NCBI GenBank assembly: GCA_014192625.1
Contig: BJHM01000015.1
Location: 26,270-90,269 of the forward strand
Length of the DNA stretch: 64,000 bases
Source: Planctomycetota bacterium
Lineage (GTDB): Bacteria; Planctomycetota; UBA1135; UBA2386
Direction: 5' to 3'
The notes under the pieces were generated by a model that worked only from the letters and a program-made list of their open reading frames with translations, made no database searches and was not told where the DNA came from. The position numbers were made by a program, and so were the translations under genes. Numbering within the stretch: position 1 is the stretch's first letter; the number at the start of each line of letters is the position of its first letter. Below are positions 26,075 through 35,003 of the stretch, piece after piece.

Positions 26075-27613
26075 ATGTTCGTCCAAAAACCCTTCCTTGT
26101 TGTGGCATTCGCTTCACTGTTCTCCACCACGCTTGTTGCTCAGACACTGAGGATCGACAAGGTCGGCGGAGGCATCGGCAGCAGCGTTAATTTCCCGCTG
26201 CGCGGCCCTGCCAGTGAGTTCTATGCGCTGCTGTTCGCTCTCAATGAGCAACCAACCCCGATCCCGGCGCTCAACGTCACGCTCGACATACCACTTTACC
26301 TTGCGGGCCCAGTGAGCGGGTTGCCCGGCTTTATGAACTTCTTCAATGCCGCGGGCACGGCAACCGCCTCGACGCCGATCCCGAACATCCCAGAATTGGC
26401 GCAGCTGATTTTATCGTTCCAAGCCCTAACGATTCCAGAGCCTGGCACGGCCGGCCAGTCGGTGGTGAGCAACCTCATCCGCTTGACGCCGCAGGTGCCC
26501 GGCACCTTTGCGCCGTGTTTGTCGCAACCTTCCATCCCAATCATTGGCGGCTCATTCGCTCCCGCTGGCGCTGGTGAACTGTTGTTTTGCGGCGGCTCTG
26601 GCCCGATTGCGCAGCGCTACAACTCAAACACGGAGAGCTGGTCGCTGTCGGGCGCGGCACTGAGTTTTGGCCTGCTGTCACAATCTACCGGGTTACCGGA
26701 CGGGCGCATCCTGTTCACGGGCGGCATCGACGTGGGCACCGGCCAGCCGACTGCCGGCGCAGCAATCTATGACCCTGTCTTGCAGACCACGACGCAACTG
26801 ACGATGAATATCGCACGGGCCGGCCACGGCGCCAGCGTGATGGGCAATGGCCGCGTGCTGGTCTCCGGCGGCTCTGCAACCTTTACCTTCACCAACATCC
26901 TGTCACTGTTCACCGGCATCTCGGCCACCACCGAAATCTTCGACCCCGCAACCAACACATTTGCGCCGGGTCCAAACATGCTTGAGGCGCGCGCCTTCCA
27001 TACCTCGACCACCCTGACCAATGGTCAAGTGCTGATCGCGGGCGGGCTGTCCGTGCTGCCAATCATCAACCTGCCGACCGTTTCATCTACCGCCTACAAG
27101 TTCAACCCAGCGACCAACAGCTTCGGCTTTCCCGCGTTCATGAACGGCGGCCGCTTCCTGCAAAGCGCAGCGCCCCTCAGCGATGGCAAGGTGCTGATCG
27201 CTGGTGGCATCACGCTCGACCTCACAACTTTCCTGACCACGCTCAACGTGGCCGACATCGTGATTGGCACGCGCACCGACTGTCAGATGTTTGCGACCGC
27301 ATTTTTTGGCTTCGGCACGTTCACGACCGTGAACGGCATGTCTGAAGGCCGCGCGGGCGCGGCGATCGCACCACTGCCAAACGGGGGCGCACTGATCGCG
27401 GGTGGATTCCAACTGCTGCTCGATATTTCCAATGCTCAGTTCGGCTTCAACCCAACCTCCTCCGCTGACAAGTTTGCGCAAGGCCCCAACCGCCTGCTGC
27501 CAACCGGCTCGATGGCCTCATCGCGCCTGTTCCCAGTTGCCGCCAATCTGCCAGACGGCACGGTGATGATCGTCGGCGGCGGCGGTCAAGCAGAGATCTA
27601 CCAGAACCAGTAG
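26075..27613 (+). CDS. Secreted Kelch-repeat protein
   Basis: About 512 residues from ATG 26075, which directly precedes a signal peptide (KPFLVVAFASLFSTTLVAQ). After a 150-residue N-terminal domain there are at least five Kelch-type blades, each with a pattern like LPDGRILFTGG, GNGRVLVSGGS, NGQVLIAGG, DGKVLIAGG, NGGALIAGG and DGTVMIVGGG. These form a beta-propeller of a kind common in planctomycete and myxobacterial surface proteins. No catalytic motif is visible. A strong terminator follows 23 bases after the stop. Confidence 0.82.
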   Translation: MFVQKPFLVVAFASLFSTTLVAQTLRIDKVGGGIGSSVNFPLRGPASEFYALLFALNEQPTPIPALNVTLDIPLYLAGPVSGLPGFMNFFNAAGTATASTPIPNIPELAQLILSFQALTIPEPGTAGQSVVSNLIRLTPQVPGTFAPCLSQPSIPIIGGSFAPAGAGELLFCGGSGPIAQRYNSNTESWSLSGAALSFGLLSQSTGLPDGRILFTGGIDVGTGQPTAGAAIYDPVLQTTTQLTMNIARAGHGASVMGNGRVLVSGGSATFTFTNILSLFTGISATTEIFDPATNTFAPGPNMLEARAFHTSTTLTNGQVLIAGGLSVLPIINLPTVSSTAYKFNPATNSFGFPAFMNGGRFLQSAAPLSDGKVLIAGGITLDLTTFLTTLNVADIVIGTRTDCQMFATAFFGFGTFTTVNGMSEGRAGAAIAPLPNGGALIAGGFQLLLDISNAQFGFNPTSSADKFAQGPNRLLPTGSMASSRLFPVAANLPDGTVMIVGGGGQAEIYQNQ

Positions 27614-27635
27614 CAGCGGGGTCTGCAGTAAGACC

Positions 27636-27671
27636 AAACGGGGGCTAGGCGCACGCCATGGCCCCCGTTTT
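27636..27671 (+). terminator. Rho-independent terminator after the Kelch gene
   Basis: Perfect 10-bp stem AAACGGGGGC / GCCCCCGTTT (27636-27645 with 27661-27670), 15-base loop, ending in TTTT. It lies between convergent genes. Confidence 0.85.
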
Positions 27672-27870
27672 CGTATCCGCCGCGAACAACAGTTTAAGCA
27701 TCGCCCGCAGGAACGCGCAGCCCTGCCCACCTAGGCGAGCACGCGCGGTTGCTCGCACGCTCGCTCGCAATACGCGCGCGGCCCATTGCACCGGCAATCG
27801 CTCGCATGTTGGCGGCGAACCTGCGGGCTTGCGGGGCGGGCACGTTCGAGCCGTCCATCGGCACCTAGCC

Positions 27871-29421
27871 TCAGAGCGGGATGTTGCCGTGCTTTCTCGG
27901 TGGGTTTTGGTCGCGCTTTCCAGCTGTCAGTTCGAGCGCCTGAATCAACATCGGTCGCGTCTTGCGCGGCTCGATCACATCATCGACGTAGCCACGTGCC
28001 GCGGCCAGCCACGGGTTGTTGAACTTGGCCTTGTAGTCGGCGACGAGCCGCTGCTCCTCGGCCTTTGGGTCCTTCGCCGCCTGAATCTCGCGGCGGAAGA
28101 CAATCTTTGCGGCACCCTCGGCGCCCATCACCGCGATCTCAGCACTGGGCCACGCGAGGTTGACATCCGCGCGAATGTGCTTTGAGTTCATCACGTCGTA
28201 AGCGCCGCCGTAGGCCTTGCGCGTGATGACCGTGATTTTTGGCACCGTCGCTTCGCAGTAGGCGTAGAGCAACTTCGCGCCGTGCGTAATGATCCCGCCC
28301 CACTCCTGGTCTTTGCCAGGCAAGAATCCGGGCACGTCCTCAAACGTGATAATCGGAATATTGAATGCGTCGCAGAAGCGGATGAAGCGCGCACCTTTCA
28401 GACTCGCCTTGATGTCGAGCACGCCAGCGAGATGCGCCGGCTGATTGCCAACAATGCCAATGACGCGGCCACCGAGGCGAGCAAAGCCAGTGATGATGTT
28501 CTTGGCGTAACGTGCGTGCGTTTCAAAAAACTTACCCTTGTCGACGATCTTCTTCACCACCTGCCGCATGTCATACGGCTGATCGCTGGACTCGGGCACG
28601 ATCGAATCGAGCGCCTCGTCCATGCGATTGGGATCGTCATCGCTGGCTTGAAACGGCGGGTCATCTCCGTTGTTGAGCGGCAGGTAGCTGAGCAATTCAC
28701 GCACTTGCATGAGACAGGCCGCGTCGTCGGGCGCAGTGAAGTGCGCCACGCCGGAGATCTCACTGTGCACGCGCGCACCGCCGAGTTCTTCACTGGTCGT
28801 ATCCTCATGCGTCACCGTCTTCACCACATCGGGACCAGTGATGTGCATAAAGCTCGTGCCCTCCACCATGAAGATGAAGTCCGTGATCGACGGCGAATAG
28901 ACCGCGCCACCAGCGCACGGGCCAAGGATGGCGCTGAGTTGCGGCACGACGCCGCTCGCCAAGGTGTTGCGCAAGAAGATGTCGGCGTAACCACCGAGCG
29001 ACACCACGCCTTCTTGAATGCGCGCGCCACCCGAGTCGTTCAGGCCGACCACCGGCACACCCATCTTCACGGCGAGATCCATGATCTTGCAGATCTTGGC
29101 CGCGTGCGTCTCCGACAGGCTGCCACCGAAGACCGTGAAATCCTGGCTGAAGAGATAGACCGGACGACCGTCGATTCGCGCGCTGCCAGTCACCACGCCA
29201 TCGCCCAAGATCAGATTTTTCTCGGTATCCATCCCGAAGTCGCGGCACCGATGCGTCACAAAACGGTCGATCTCGACGAAGGTGCCTGGGTCCACCAAGA
29301 GATCAATGCGCTCGCGCGCCGTCAGCTTGCCCTTCTGGTGCTGCGCGTCGATGCGATCCATTCCGCCGCCTTGCAGCGACTTCTCACGCATCTCCTGCAA
29401 CTTTTTGTGCGCCTCGTTCAT
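27871..29421 (-). CDS. pccB: Acyl-CoA carboxylase carboxyltransferase subunit, propionyl-CoA type
   Basis: 516 residues of a crotonase-fold carboxyltransferase that moves carboxyl from biotin to an acyl-CoA. Seen: [17 protein letters not shown] near the start, [13 protein letters not shown], the N-domain oxyanion stretch [22 protein letters not shown], and in the C-domain [15 protein letters not shown] plus [11 protein letters not shown]. The pattern and the adjoining epimerase indicate propionyl-CoA rather than acetyl-CoA. ATG 29421 is the family start; upstream in-frame sequence to 29535 is not conserved in type. The epimerase gene lies 135 bases upstream on the same strand. Confidence 0.93.
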   Translation of the reverse strand: MNEAHKKLQEMREKSLQGGGMDRIDAQHQKGKLTARERIDLLVDPGTFVEIDRFVTHRCRDFGMDTEKNLILGDGVVTGSARIDGRPVYLFSQDFTVFGGSLSETHAAKICKIMDLAVKMGVPVVGLNDSGGARIQEGVVSLGGYADIFLRNTLASGVVPQLSAILGPCAGGAVYSPSITDFIFMVEGTSFMHITGPDVVKTVTHEDTTSEELGGARVHSEISGVAHFTAPDDAACLMQVRELLSYLPLNNGDDPPFQASDDDPNRMDEALDSIVPESSDQPYDMRQVVKKIVDKGKFFETHARYAKNIITGFARLGGRVIGIVGNQPAHLAGVLDIKASLKGARFIRFCDAFNIPIITFEDVPGFLPGKDQEWGGIITHGAKLLYAYCEATVPKITVITRKAYGGAYDVMNSKHIRADVNLAWPSAEIAVMGAEGAAKIVFRREIQAAKDPKAEEQRLVADYKAKFNNPWLAAARGYVDDVIEPRKTRPMLIQALELTAGKRDQNPPRKHGNIPL

Positions 29422-29556
29422 ATCTAGCTCAGTCCGGTTCGGGGCGCGGGAATGTAGCCAGCGGAGCAACTGCGAGCCACAGCGCACACCAAGGCGTGGG
29501 CTTTCGCGCGCGACAAAGCCCGAGTTTGGCGGCAAACAAAAAACCCTTGCCGCGGC

Positions 29557-29976
29557 TCAGCGTGCGTGCGGATCCTCAACCAGCTCGACGAGCACGCCAT
29601 GCAGATGTTTTGGATGGACGAACGCCACTTTACAATCGTGCGCGCCCTTGCGCGGTGCCTGATCGAGCAACGGCGCGCCCGTGGCCGCGAGTGTGGTGAT
29701 CTGTTGCTGACAATCCAAGACTTGAAACGCAAGGTGATGAATAGCAGGCCCGCGCTTCGCCATGAACTTCGCAATCGGCGAGTCCGGCGACGTCGGCTCC
29801 AAAAGTTCGATCCGGGTTGCACCCGCCATCAGCACCGCGACCTTCACCATTTCACTGGGCACTTCGTCCACACTGTGCAGCACGAGGCCAAGGCTTTGCC
29901 AGTGCGGCAACGCCTCAGCGATGGACTTTACGGCGACGCCGATGTGGTGCAGGCCCTGAAGTTGGTTTTCGCTCAT
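29557..29976 (-). CDS. mce: Methylmalonyl-CoA epimerase
   Basis: A 139-residue vicinal-oxygen-chelate protein. The metal ligands appear in GLHHIGVAV, AIHHLAFQV and VLVELVED, and the fold has its two expected halves. The enzyme interconverts (S)- and (R)-methylmalonyl-CoA, directly downstream of propionyl-CoA carboxylase, whose carboxyltransferase gene is next on the same strand. ATG 29976 gives the normal length; an open frame extends to 30093 without support. No mutase gene is in the window. Confidence 0.88.
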   Translation of the reverse strand: MSENQLQGLHHIGVAVKSIAEALPHWQSLGLVLHSVDEVPSEMVKVAVLMAGATRIELLEPTSPDSPIAKFMAKRGPAIHHLAFQVLDCQQQITTLAATGAPLLDQAPRKGAHDCKVAFVHPKHLHGVLVELVEDPHAR

Positions 29977-30219
29977 AGCGCAAACACGATAGCGAGCGGC
30001 CGCCGTGCTCGCATCGCTGCAGCTAATCGGCAGGTGCAGTTGCCGGCAAGGCCGAGCCAACAAAGTAACTGGCGGACAGCGGCCGAGTGCCACTTCGCGA
30101 CGCGTAGATCACTACCCCGCCTGCGTTCCTTTCTGCGGATCGACCGCCATTCGCAGGCTGGCATACCCACAGCAACTTATTACTAGCCAAACCCCGCCGA
30201 CTTTGCTTAGGACTGAACC

Positions 30220-31824
30220 ATGATCCGGCTCGCACTCACCGCCTTCGTCGCATTCACCCTGACAGCCCAGCAGCCAAACCCCACGAGTAGCACAAAGGAA
30301 GCGCCGCCAGTAGCACCGCAGACCGTGCCTGAGCGCACCGATCATAAAGAGACCTCGCGCGCCGCCGATGTCGCCGGGTTTCTTGCGGGCCTAAGCACGC
30401 TGCCCCACTACGACCGGCTGCAGGTCACGGTTGCCGGCAAGAGTCATGAAGGTCGCGAGCAGCAGCTCGTGCGCGTGGCGCTGCCCGACGTGCGCAAGGA
30501 CGCGATTCGGGCCTTAGTCATCGCCAACATTCATGCCGGCGAGGTCGAAGGGAAAGAAGCCGTGCAAGTGTTGTTGCGCGAGTTTGCGCAGGGCGAACAT
30601 GAGGCGCTGCTGCAGAAATGCGTGCTGTGGTTTTTGCCGATCTACAACATTGACGGCAACGAGCGCATCGATGCAAAGAGCCGGCCAGAACAAAACGGTC
30701 CGGACGCGGTCGGCCAGCGCGCCAACGCAAAGGGCCTCGATCTCAACCGTGACTTCGTAAAATCCGAGGCCCCGGAGACGCGCACGTTGCTGCGGCTGAT
30801 GAACGAACTCGACCCGCACTTGTTCTTCGACCTGCACACGACGGACGGCAGCTGGCATGGCTACCACCTGACTTACGCGCCAAGCCTCTCGCCCAACATG
30901 GATCGCGACCTTGCCCGCCTGTCGCGGGAACTGCTGGACGCAACCACAGCATCGCTGCAACCCAAGTTTGCAACCTTCGACTACGGCAACTTCGAGACGC
31001 ACGACTGGGACGGCAGTGGCGCGCCCGAATCCCAGCAAGGGGTGCGCGGCTATTGGAGCTACGACCACCGCGCTCGCTACTGCGTAAACGGCTTTGGCCT
31101 GCGCAATCGGATTGGCATCCTCAGCGAGGCCTATAGCAACGCCGACTTCGCCACCCGCATCGCGGCGACGCGCGCATTCGTGCTCTCTGTGCTAACCGCC
31201 GCCGCCGCACGCGACGATGCCGTGCGCGCCGCGTGCGCCGCCGCCGACCGGCGGCTTACCACGCCTGAAGCACCGGTCTACTTCGGATTTGACACGGTAT
31301 TTGGCGACCCAGAGACGATGTCGCTGAGCATTGGCGACTGCGACAAACTGGAACTGCCCAACTCGCTCGGCAAGCGCTTCATTCGCAAGGCAGAGACCAA
31401 GAACGAAACCATGCCGGTGTTCCGTCGCTTCCGCAGCCGGCAACAGATCGCCCTACCCATTGCCTGGGCCATCCCCGCGCCATTTGCGGGCGTGCAAGAA
31501 CAACTCGAGCGACACGGCGTGCGCTGCGAAGTGCTAACCACGGAACGCACCACCGCAACGGCCACCTTCACCATAAAGCAGAAGCGCAAGCCCAAGCGAC
31601 CTTTCCAAGGGCACCAAGAACTGCAACTCGAAGGCACCTGGGCCAAAGCTACTTCCGCCACCTTGCAGGCGGGCACGCTTTTTATCGATGCCCATCAACC
31701 ACTCGCGCGCGTAGCCGCGCAATTGCTGGAGCCCCAAAGCGAAGACTCGCTATCAACTTGGAACTTCCTCGAGGCCATGACGATCGACCTGTATCCGGTG
31801 CTGCGCATAGATCAACGGCCCTGA
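30220..31824 (+). CDS. Secreted M14-family zinc carboxypeptidase
   Basis: 534 residues with a short signal peptide (RLALTAFVAFTLTAQ). The M14 zinc site is complete: HAGEVEGKE (H-x2-E) and the third ligand in FFDLHTTDG; substrate arginine is in DLNRDF and the catalytic glutamate in GILSEAYS. The last 150 residues form a separate beta-rich domain of unknown role. It should trim peptides or peptidoglycan stems outside the cytoplasm. The gene is divergent from the epimerase gene across 243 bases. Confidence 0.88.
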   Translation: MIRLALTAFVAFTLTAQQPNPTSSTKEAPPVAPQTVPERTDHKETSRAADVAGFLAGLSTLPHYDRLQVTVAGKSHEGREQQLVRVALPDVRKDAIRALVIANIHAGEVEGKEAVQVLLREFAQGEHEALLQKCVLWFLPIYNIDGNERIDAKSRPEQNGPDAVGQRANAKGLDLNRDFVKSEAPETRTLLRLMNELDPHLFFDLHTTDGSWHGYHLTYAPSLSPNMDRDLARLSRELLDATTASLQPKFATFDYGNFETHDWDGSGAPESQQGVRGYWSYDHRARYCVNGFGLRNRIGILSEAYSNADFATRIAATRAFVLSVLTAAAARDDAVRAACAAADRRLTTPEAPVYFGFDTVFGDPETMSLSIGDCDKLELPNSLGKRFIRKAETKNETMPVFRRFRSRQQIALPIAWAIPAPFAGVQEQLERHGVRCEVLTTERTTATATFTIKQKRKPKRPFQGHQELQLEGTWAKATSATLQAGTLFIDAHQPLARVAAQLLEPQSEDSLSTWNFLEAMTIDLYPVLRIDQRP

Positions 31825-32213
31825 GCACGCCGCCACAAACCCCAATGACGGCATTTCCGAAAGCGTCATTCAATATCTCACTGCCAATAACCGCCATCCG
31901 TTGGGTCTGGAATCGTTTTCCGAATACGCAATCAGCGTCCAAATTCTGAACCCTGCCAAAGAGCGGCAATGTCTGACGCGCCATGCAAGGTAATCCGAGA
32001 CGCCGCTAACAAGGGCCTCACACAGTCTTGATGAAGTCATTACTGCAATTTAGCTTGCAACAATTCCTCAATAATGGCTAGCTGCAGACTCTTGCGCCGA
32101 CGGATGTTGTGCAAATTTCAGCAAAACTTGAAATCGTCCGCGTTGGCACTGTTTATGCTAGGAGTCATCTCGCCCCTCACAGACTTTTTCAGCCCTCTGC
32201 CTATCACGTTTTT
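31825..32213. other. Gene-poor interval with an inverted repeat
   Basis: A 7-bp perfect inverted repeat AATGACG/CGTCATT (31844-31850 and 31864-31870) follows the peptidase stop; there is no T-run, so its role as terminator is doubtful. From about 32040 the sequence is AT-richer and may carry the promoter of the next gene. Confidence 0.45.
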
Positions 32214-33011
32214 ATGCCAGCGATACTTTGCATTGATCTTCTTTGTGCTCGATCCAAGTGGCGGCGCGGCGGCGCGGATGCGGCTCTTAGCTGCTTCGAG
32301 GACTTTGCCGACCTCGCACTTGATACTGCGAGCACACTCGACGTAGCAGCCGAAATCCTAGGCGATATCGAAGGCGACTGGTGTGCCCTTGTGTGCCCAA
32401 CTCCTGCATCTGCCTTGGCACTTGGCCGCCGCATTTTCCGAAGAGCTTGGCTCGAAACCCGCACCCCAGACGATGCACGGTTGTGGCTGCGCGGTATCGT
32501 GATTGCAGCCGATCAAATCATTCCTGCTCGCAACACCGAAAAAGACGTCGAAATGCCGAACATACGGCGGACGCAATTCACGGCAGCTGCGATGAATGCC
32601 ATGACTGCGCTGCGCACTGGTATCCAAGGCATGCGTCTGCTGGTAGCTGACTCGATCCTGAACGATCCCCTTCGCGGCACGTTCCGCATCCCACTCGGAA
32701 AGCTTGGTGTCATTCCGTTCCGCCGGATGAACTTCACGCCTTACCCGGGCAGTGTGCAGACCGGCTTTCAGGACTTCCTCTGGATGGCAGAAACGCCGCA
32801 GGAATGGGGCAACTACACGATGCGCATCAAACAGCGCATGCTGTGGTCGGCCGCTGACCCTGAAGAGTTTGCTCATGCGGCCGCGACGCAGGTCGTGTTC
32901 CATGAATGCGACTCAATCCTTCAGTCGGTAACGCGCAAGAACATGCAGCGCCTGCCCGAAGCAAGCTTTGGCAATGAGACTCCTGACCAAGGATTGGCCT
33001 ACGAAGCCTGA
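32214..33011 (+). CDS. Hypothetical protein
   Basis: 265 residues from ATG 32214; in-frame sequence reaches 32109 and the true start is unclear. Composition and codon use match neighbouring genes. I see no signal peptide, membrane helix or known motif. Short segments such as CFEDFADLALDTA and GDWCALVCPTPASALALGRRI look like a folded cytoplasmic alpha/beta protein. It is convergent with the ABC permease gene, 13 bases away. Confidence 0.55.
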   Translation: MPAILCIDLLCARSKWRRGGADAALSCFEDFADLALDTASTLDVAAEILGDIEGDWCALVCPTPASALALGRRIFRRAWLETRTPDDARLWLRGIVIAADQIIPARNTEKDVEMPNIRRTQFTAAAMNAMTALRTGIQGMRLLVADSILNDPLRGTFRIPLGKLGVIPFRRMNFTPYPGSVQTGFQDFLWMAETPQEWGNYTMRIKQRMLWSAADPEEFAHAAATQVVFHECDSILQSVTRKNMQRLPEASFGNETPDQGLAYEA

Positions 33012-33024
33012 TCGCGCTGATCTG

Positions 33025-34047
33025 CTAGGTCCAGCGGAACAACCGCAGCGCAAGGGTGAAGGACAGCGCCGCGAACCCGCTCAGAAAACAGAGCGGGTAA
33101 GCCACGTCGGCGAGTCCCTTTGGCTCGAGCATCAGGTCGCGCAGCGCATTGTTACACTGCGTGAGTGGCATGGCGGCAGCTACTGCACCGAGCGCCCCAT
33201 CGAGATGCTCCGTACTGAAGAACGATCCGCCCAACAGCCACATCGGCAGTTGGCAGAGGTTCATCAATCCGGCAACGCCTTCGACAGTGCGCGCACGACT
33301 CGCCACGAGGATGCCGAGGCCGACAAACGATAATGCCGCGACGATGAGTATGGCGCTTGCAGCAACCATGCTGCCGCGGAACGGCACATCCCAACACAGC
33401 ATCCCGAAAGCGAGGATCACCACGGATTCGGGGATGAGCAACGTGAGCCGGCTCAACAGGAACCCCAGCAAAAACTCACTGCGGCGCAACGGCGTCACGA
33501 ACAAGCGGCGCAACAGTTTCTTGCTGCGGTATTCGGTGAGATTGAAGCCGATCCCCCACATGCCAGCGCCGAGCAGGTTGAGCCCGACGAGGCCAGGCAC
33601 CAAGAAGTCGATGTAGCGCGCGCCGGGCCGATCCTCGGCCTCTTGGTGCGGCCCCTGCCAATCGCCGCCGCGCAACGCTCGCTCGATCTGCAACCGCGCC
33701 AACTCTGCATCTGGGCGCATCGGGTCCGCGCGCACGGTCAGGTCGCCGCTCGGCCCGCGCACGAGCGCCTGGATCCGACCACGCGCGAGCGACTGGTCCG
33801 CGGTGGCCGCATCAAGCACTGCCACGGCAAGCCTTGGATTTTTCGCGAGCACCGCGCACAAAGCGGCCGCATCGGCACTCGCCACCACCGCCACCCGGAT
33901 GAGCGGCGGTGCAGCTGGCCGAAACGTAAAGCCGAGCACAATCGTCATGAGCAGCGGGAAGCCGTAGGTCCAAAACACCGCCTCCGGTTGTCGAAAGAAC
34001 TCACGGAAGGACAGTTTAGCCACGGCGAAGACTGCGGGCATGTTCAT
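33025..34047 (-). CDS. ABC-2 type transporter permease
   Basis: A 340-residue membrane protein with one N-terminal helix, a soluble periplasmic segment of about 120 residues and five further helices, ending with LCFLSGFAALSFTLALRLF: the ABC-2 exporter plan (one helix, large loop, five helices). It overlaps the ATPase gene by four bases and is the last gene of a three-gene set. Substrates of this class include drugs, lipids and polysaccharides; none is indicated here. Confidence 0.88.
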   Translation of the reverse strand: MNMPAVFAVAKLSFREFFRQPEAVFWTYGFPLLMTIVLGFTFRPAAPPLIRVAVVASADAAALCAVLAKNPRLAVAVLDAATADQSLARGRIQALVRGPSGDLTVRADPMRPDAELARLQIERALRGGDWQGPHQEAEDRPGARYIDFLVPGLVGLNLLGAGMWGIGFNLTEYRSKKLLRRLFVTPLRRSEFLLGFLLSRLTLLIPESVVILAFGMLCWDVPFRGSMVAASAILIVAALSFVGLGILVASRARTVEGVAGLMNLCQLPMWLLGGSFFSTEHLDGALGAVAAAMPLTQCNNALRDLMLEPKGLADVAYPLCFLSGFAALSFTLALRLFRWT

Positions 34048-35003
34048 GCGGATTCCTCCTCACGCAGATGACGGCCGGTACGTGCGACAAACACATCCTC
34101 GAGCGTCGCGTGGCGCGTCGCCAACTCCAACAACTCGGCGCCGCGCTGCGCAAGCCATGCAAGCAGCGGCGGCACGGTGGTGTGCACCAAAGCAACCGTC
34201 AGCGTCACCTTGCCACCGCGGATCTCGCAGCTCTGCACGCCAGGCAGCTGGCGCATCGCACCTTCATCGAGCGCATTAACATCGCCGACGGAAAACTCGA
34301 CCACCGTGTCGGCGCCGAGCGAACGGATCAACTCCTGCGGCGAACCCAGCGCGATGAGTTTGCCGTGATCCACGATGCCGATGCGGTCGCACAGCACCTG
34401 CGCTTCTTCCATGTAATGCGTCGTCAACAGCACGGTGGAGCCGCGCCGCTGATACGCGCGCAACACATCCCACAACTGCCGCCGCGACTGGGGATCAAGC
34501 CCCGTGGTTGGCTCGTCGAGGAACAAGAGTTCTGGCTCGCCGAGCATCGCCAGAGCGACTGCCAGCCGCTGCCGCTGCCCGCCGCTGAGCTGGCTCTGCC
34601 GTGCGTCTGCTTTCTCTTGCAGCGAGACCAACGCCAAAGCGTCATCAACGGAACAGCCGCGGCCCTGACAGGCAGCAAACAACTGAAGCGTCTCGCGCAC
34701 GGTCTGCTTCTCGAAGAACCTCGTCTCCTGCAGGCAAACGCCAATGCGGGCGCGGATCTCCTGGTCCATGCCAGTGCGCCAACAGCGGCCAAGAATGCGC
34801 GCCTCGCCGGCAGTCTGCTGCGTCAAACCTTCGCAAATCTCGACAGTCGTCGTCTTGCCAGCACCGTTTTGCCCCAGCAGGCCAAAGACCTCACCGCGCC
34901 GCACTTCGAGGTCAAGACCATCGAGGGCGACCGTCGTCTTCTTGCCGCGCGTGTAGACCTTGCGCAAACCGCGCAGCTCAATCGCTAGTCCATCGCTTTT
35001 CAT
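34044..35003 (-). CDS. ABC transporter ATP-binding protein (ABC-2 exporter)
   Basis: 319 residues with Walker A GQNGAGKTT, the Q-loop in CLQETRFF, signature LSGGQRQR, Walker B LLFLDEPTTGLD and the switch histidine in LLTTHYMEEA. It is a cytosolic ATPase for the permease encoded immediately downstream. About 80 residues after the nucleotide-binding domain form a small C-terminal domain common in drug and antibiotic exporters. Starts and stops overlap on both sides. Confidence 0.93.
   Translation of the reverse strand: MKSDGLAIELRGLRKVYTRGKKTTVALDGLDLEVRRGEVFGLLGQNGAGKTTTVEICEGLTQQTAGEARILGRCWRTGMDQEIRARIGVCLQETRFFEKQTVRETLQLFAACQGRGCSVDDALALVSLQEKADARQSQLSGGQRQRLAVALAMLGEPELLFLDEPTTGLDPQSRRQLWDVLRAYQRRGSTVLLTTHYMEEAQVLCDRIGIVDHGKLIALGSPQELIRSLGADTVVEFSVGDVNALDEGAMRQLPGVQSCEIRGGKVTLTVALVHTTVPPLLAWLAQRGAELLELATRHATLEDVFVARTGRHLREEESA

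Noticed and set aside
31844..31870. Terminator after the M14 peptidase gene
   Set aside because: The inverted repeat lacks a T-run and has a 13-base loop.
32109..32213. Longer start of the hypothetical gene at 32109
   Set aside because: The extra part is AT-rich and unlike the coding region; kept only as an alternative.
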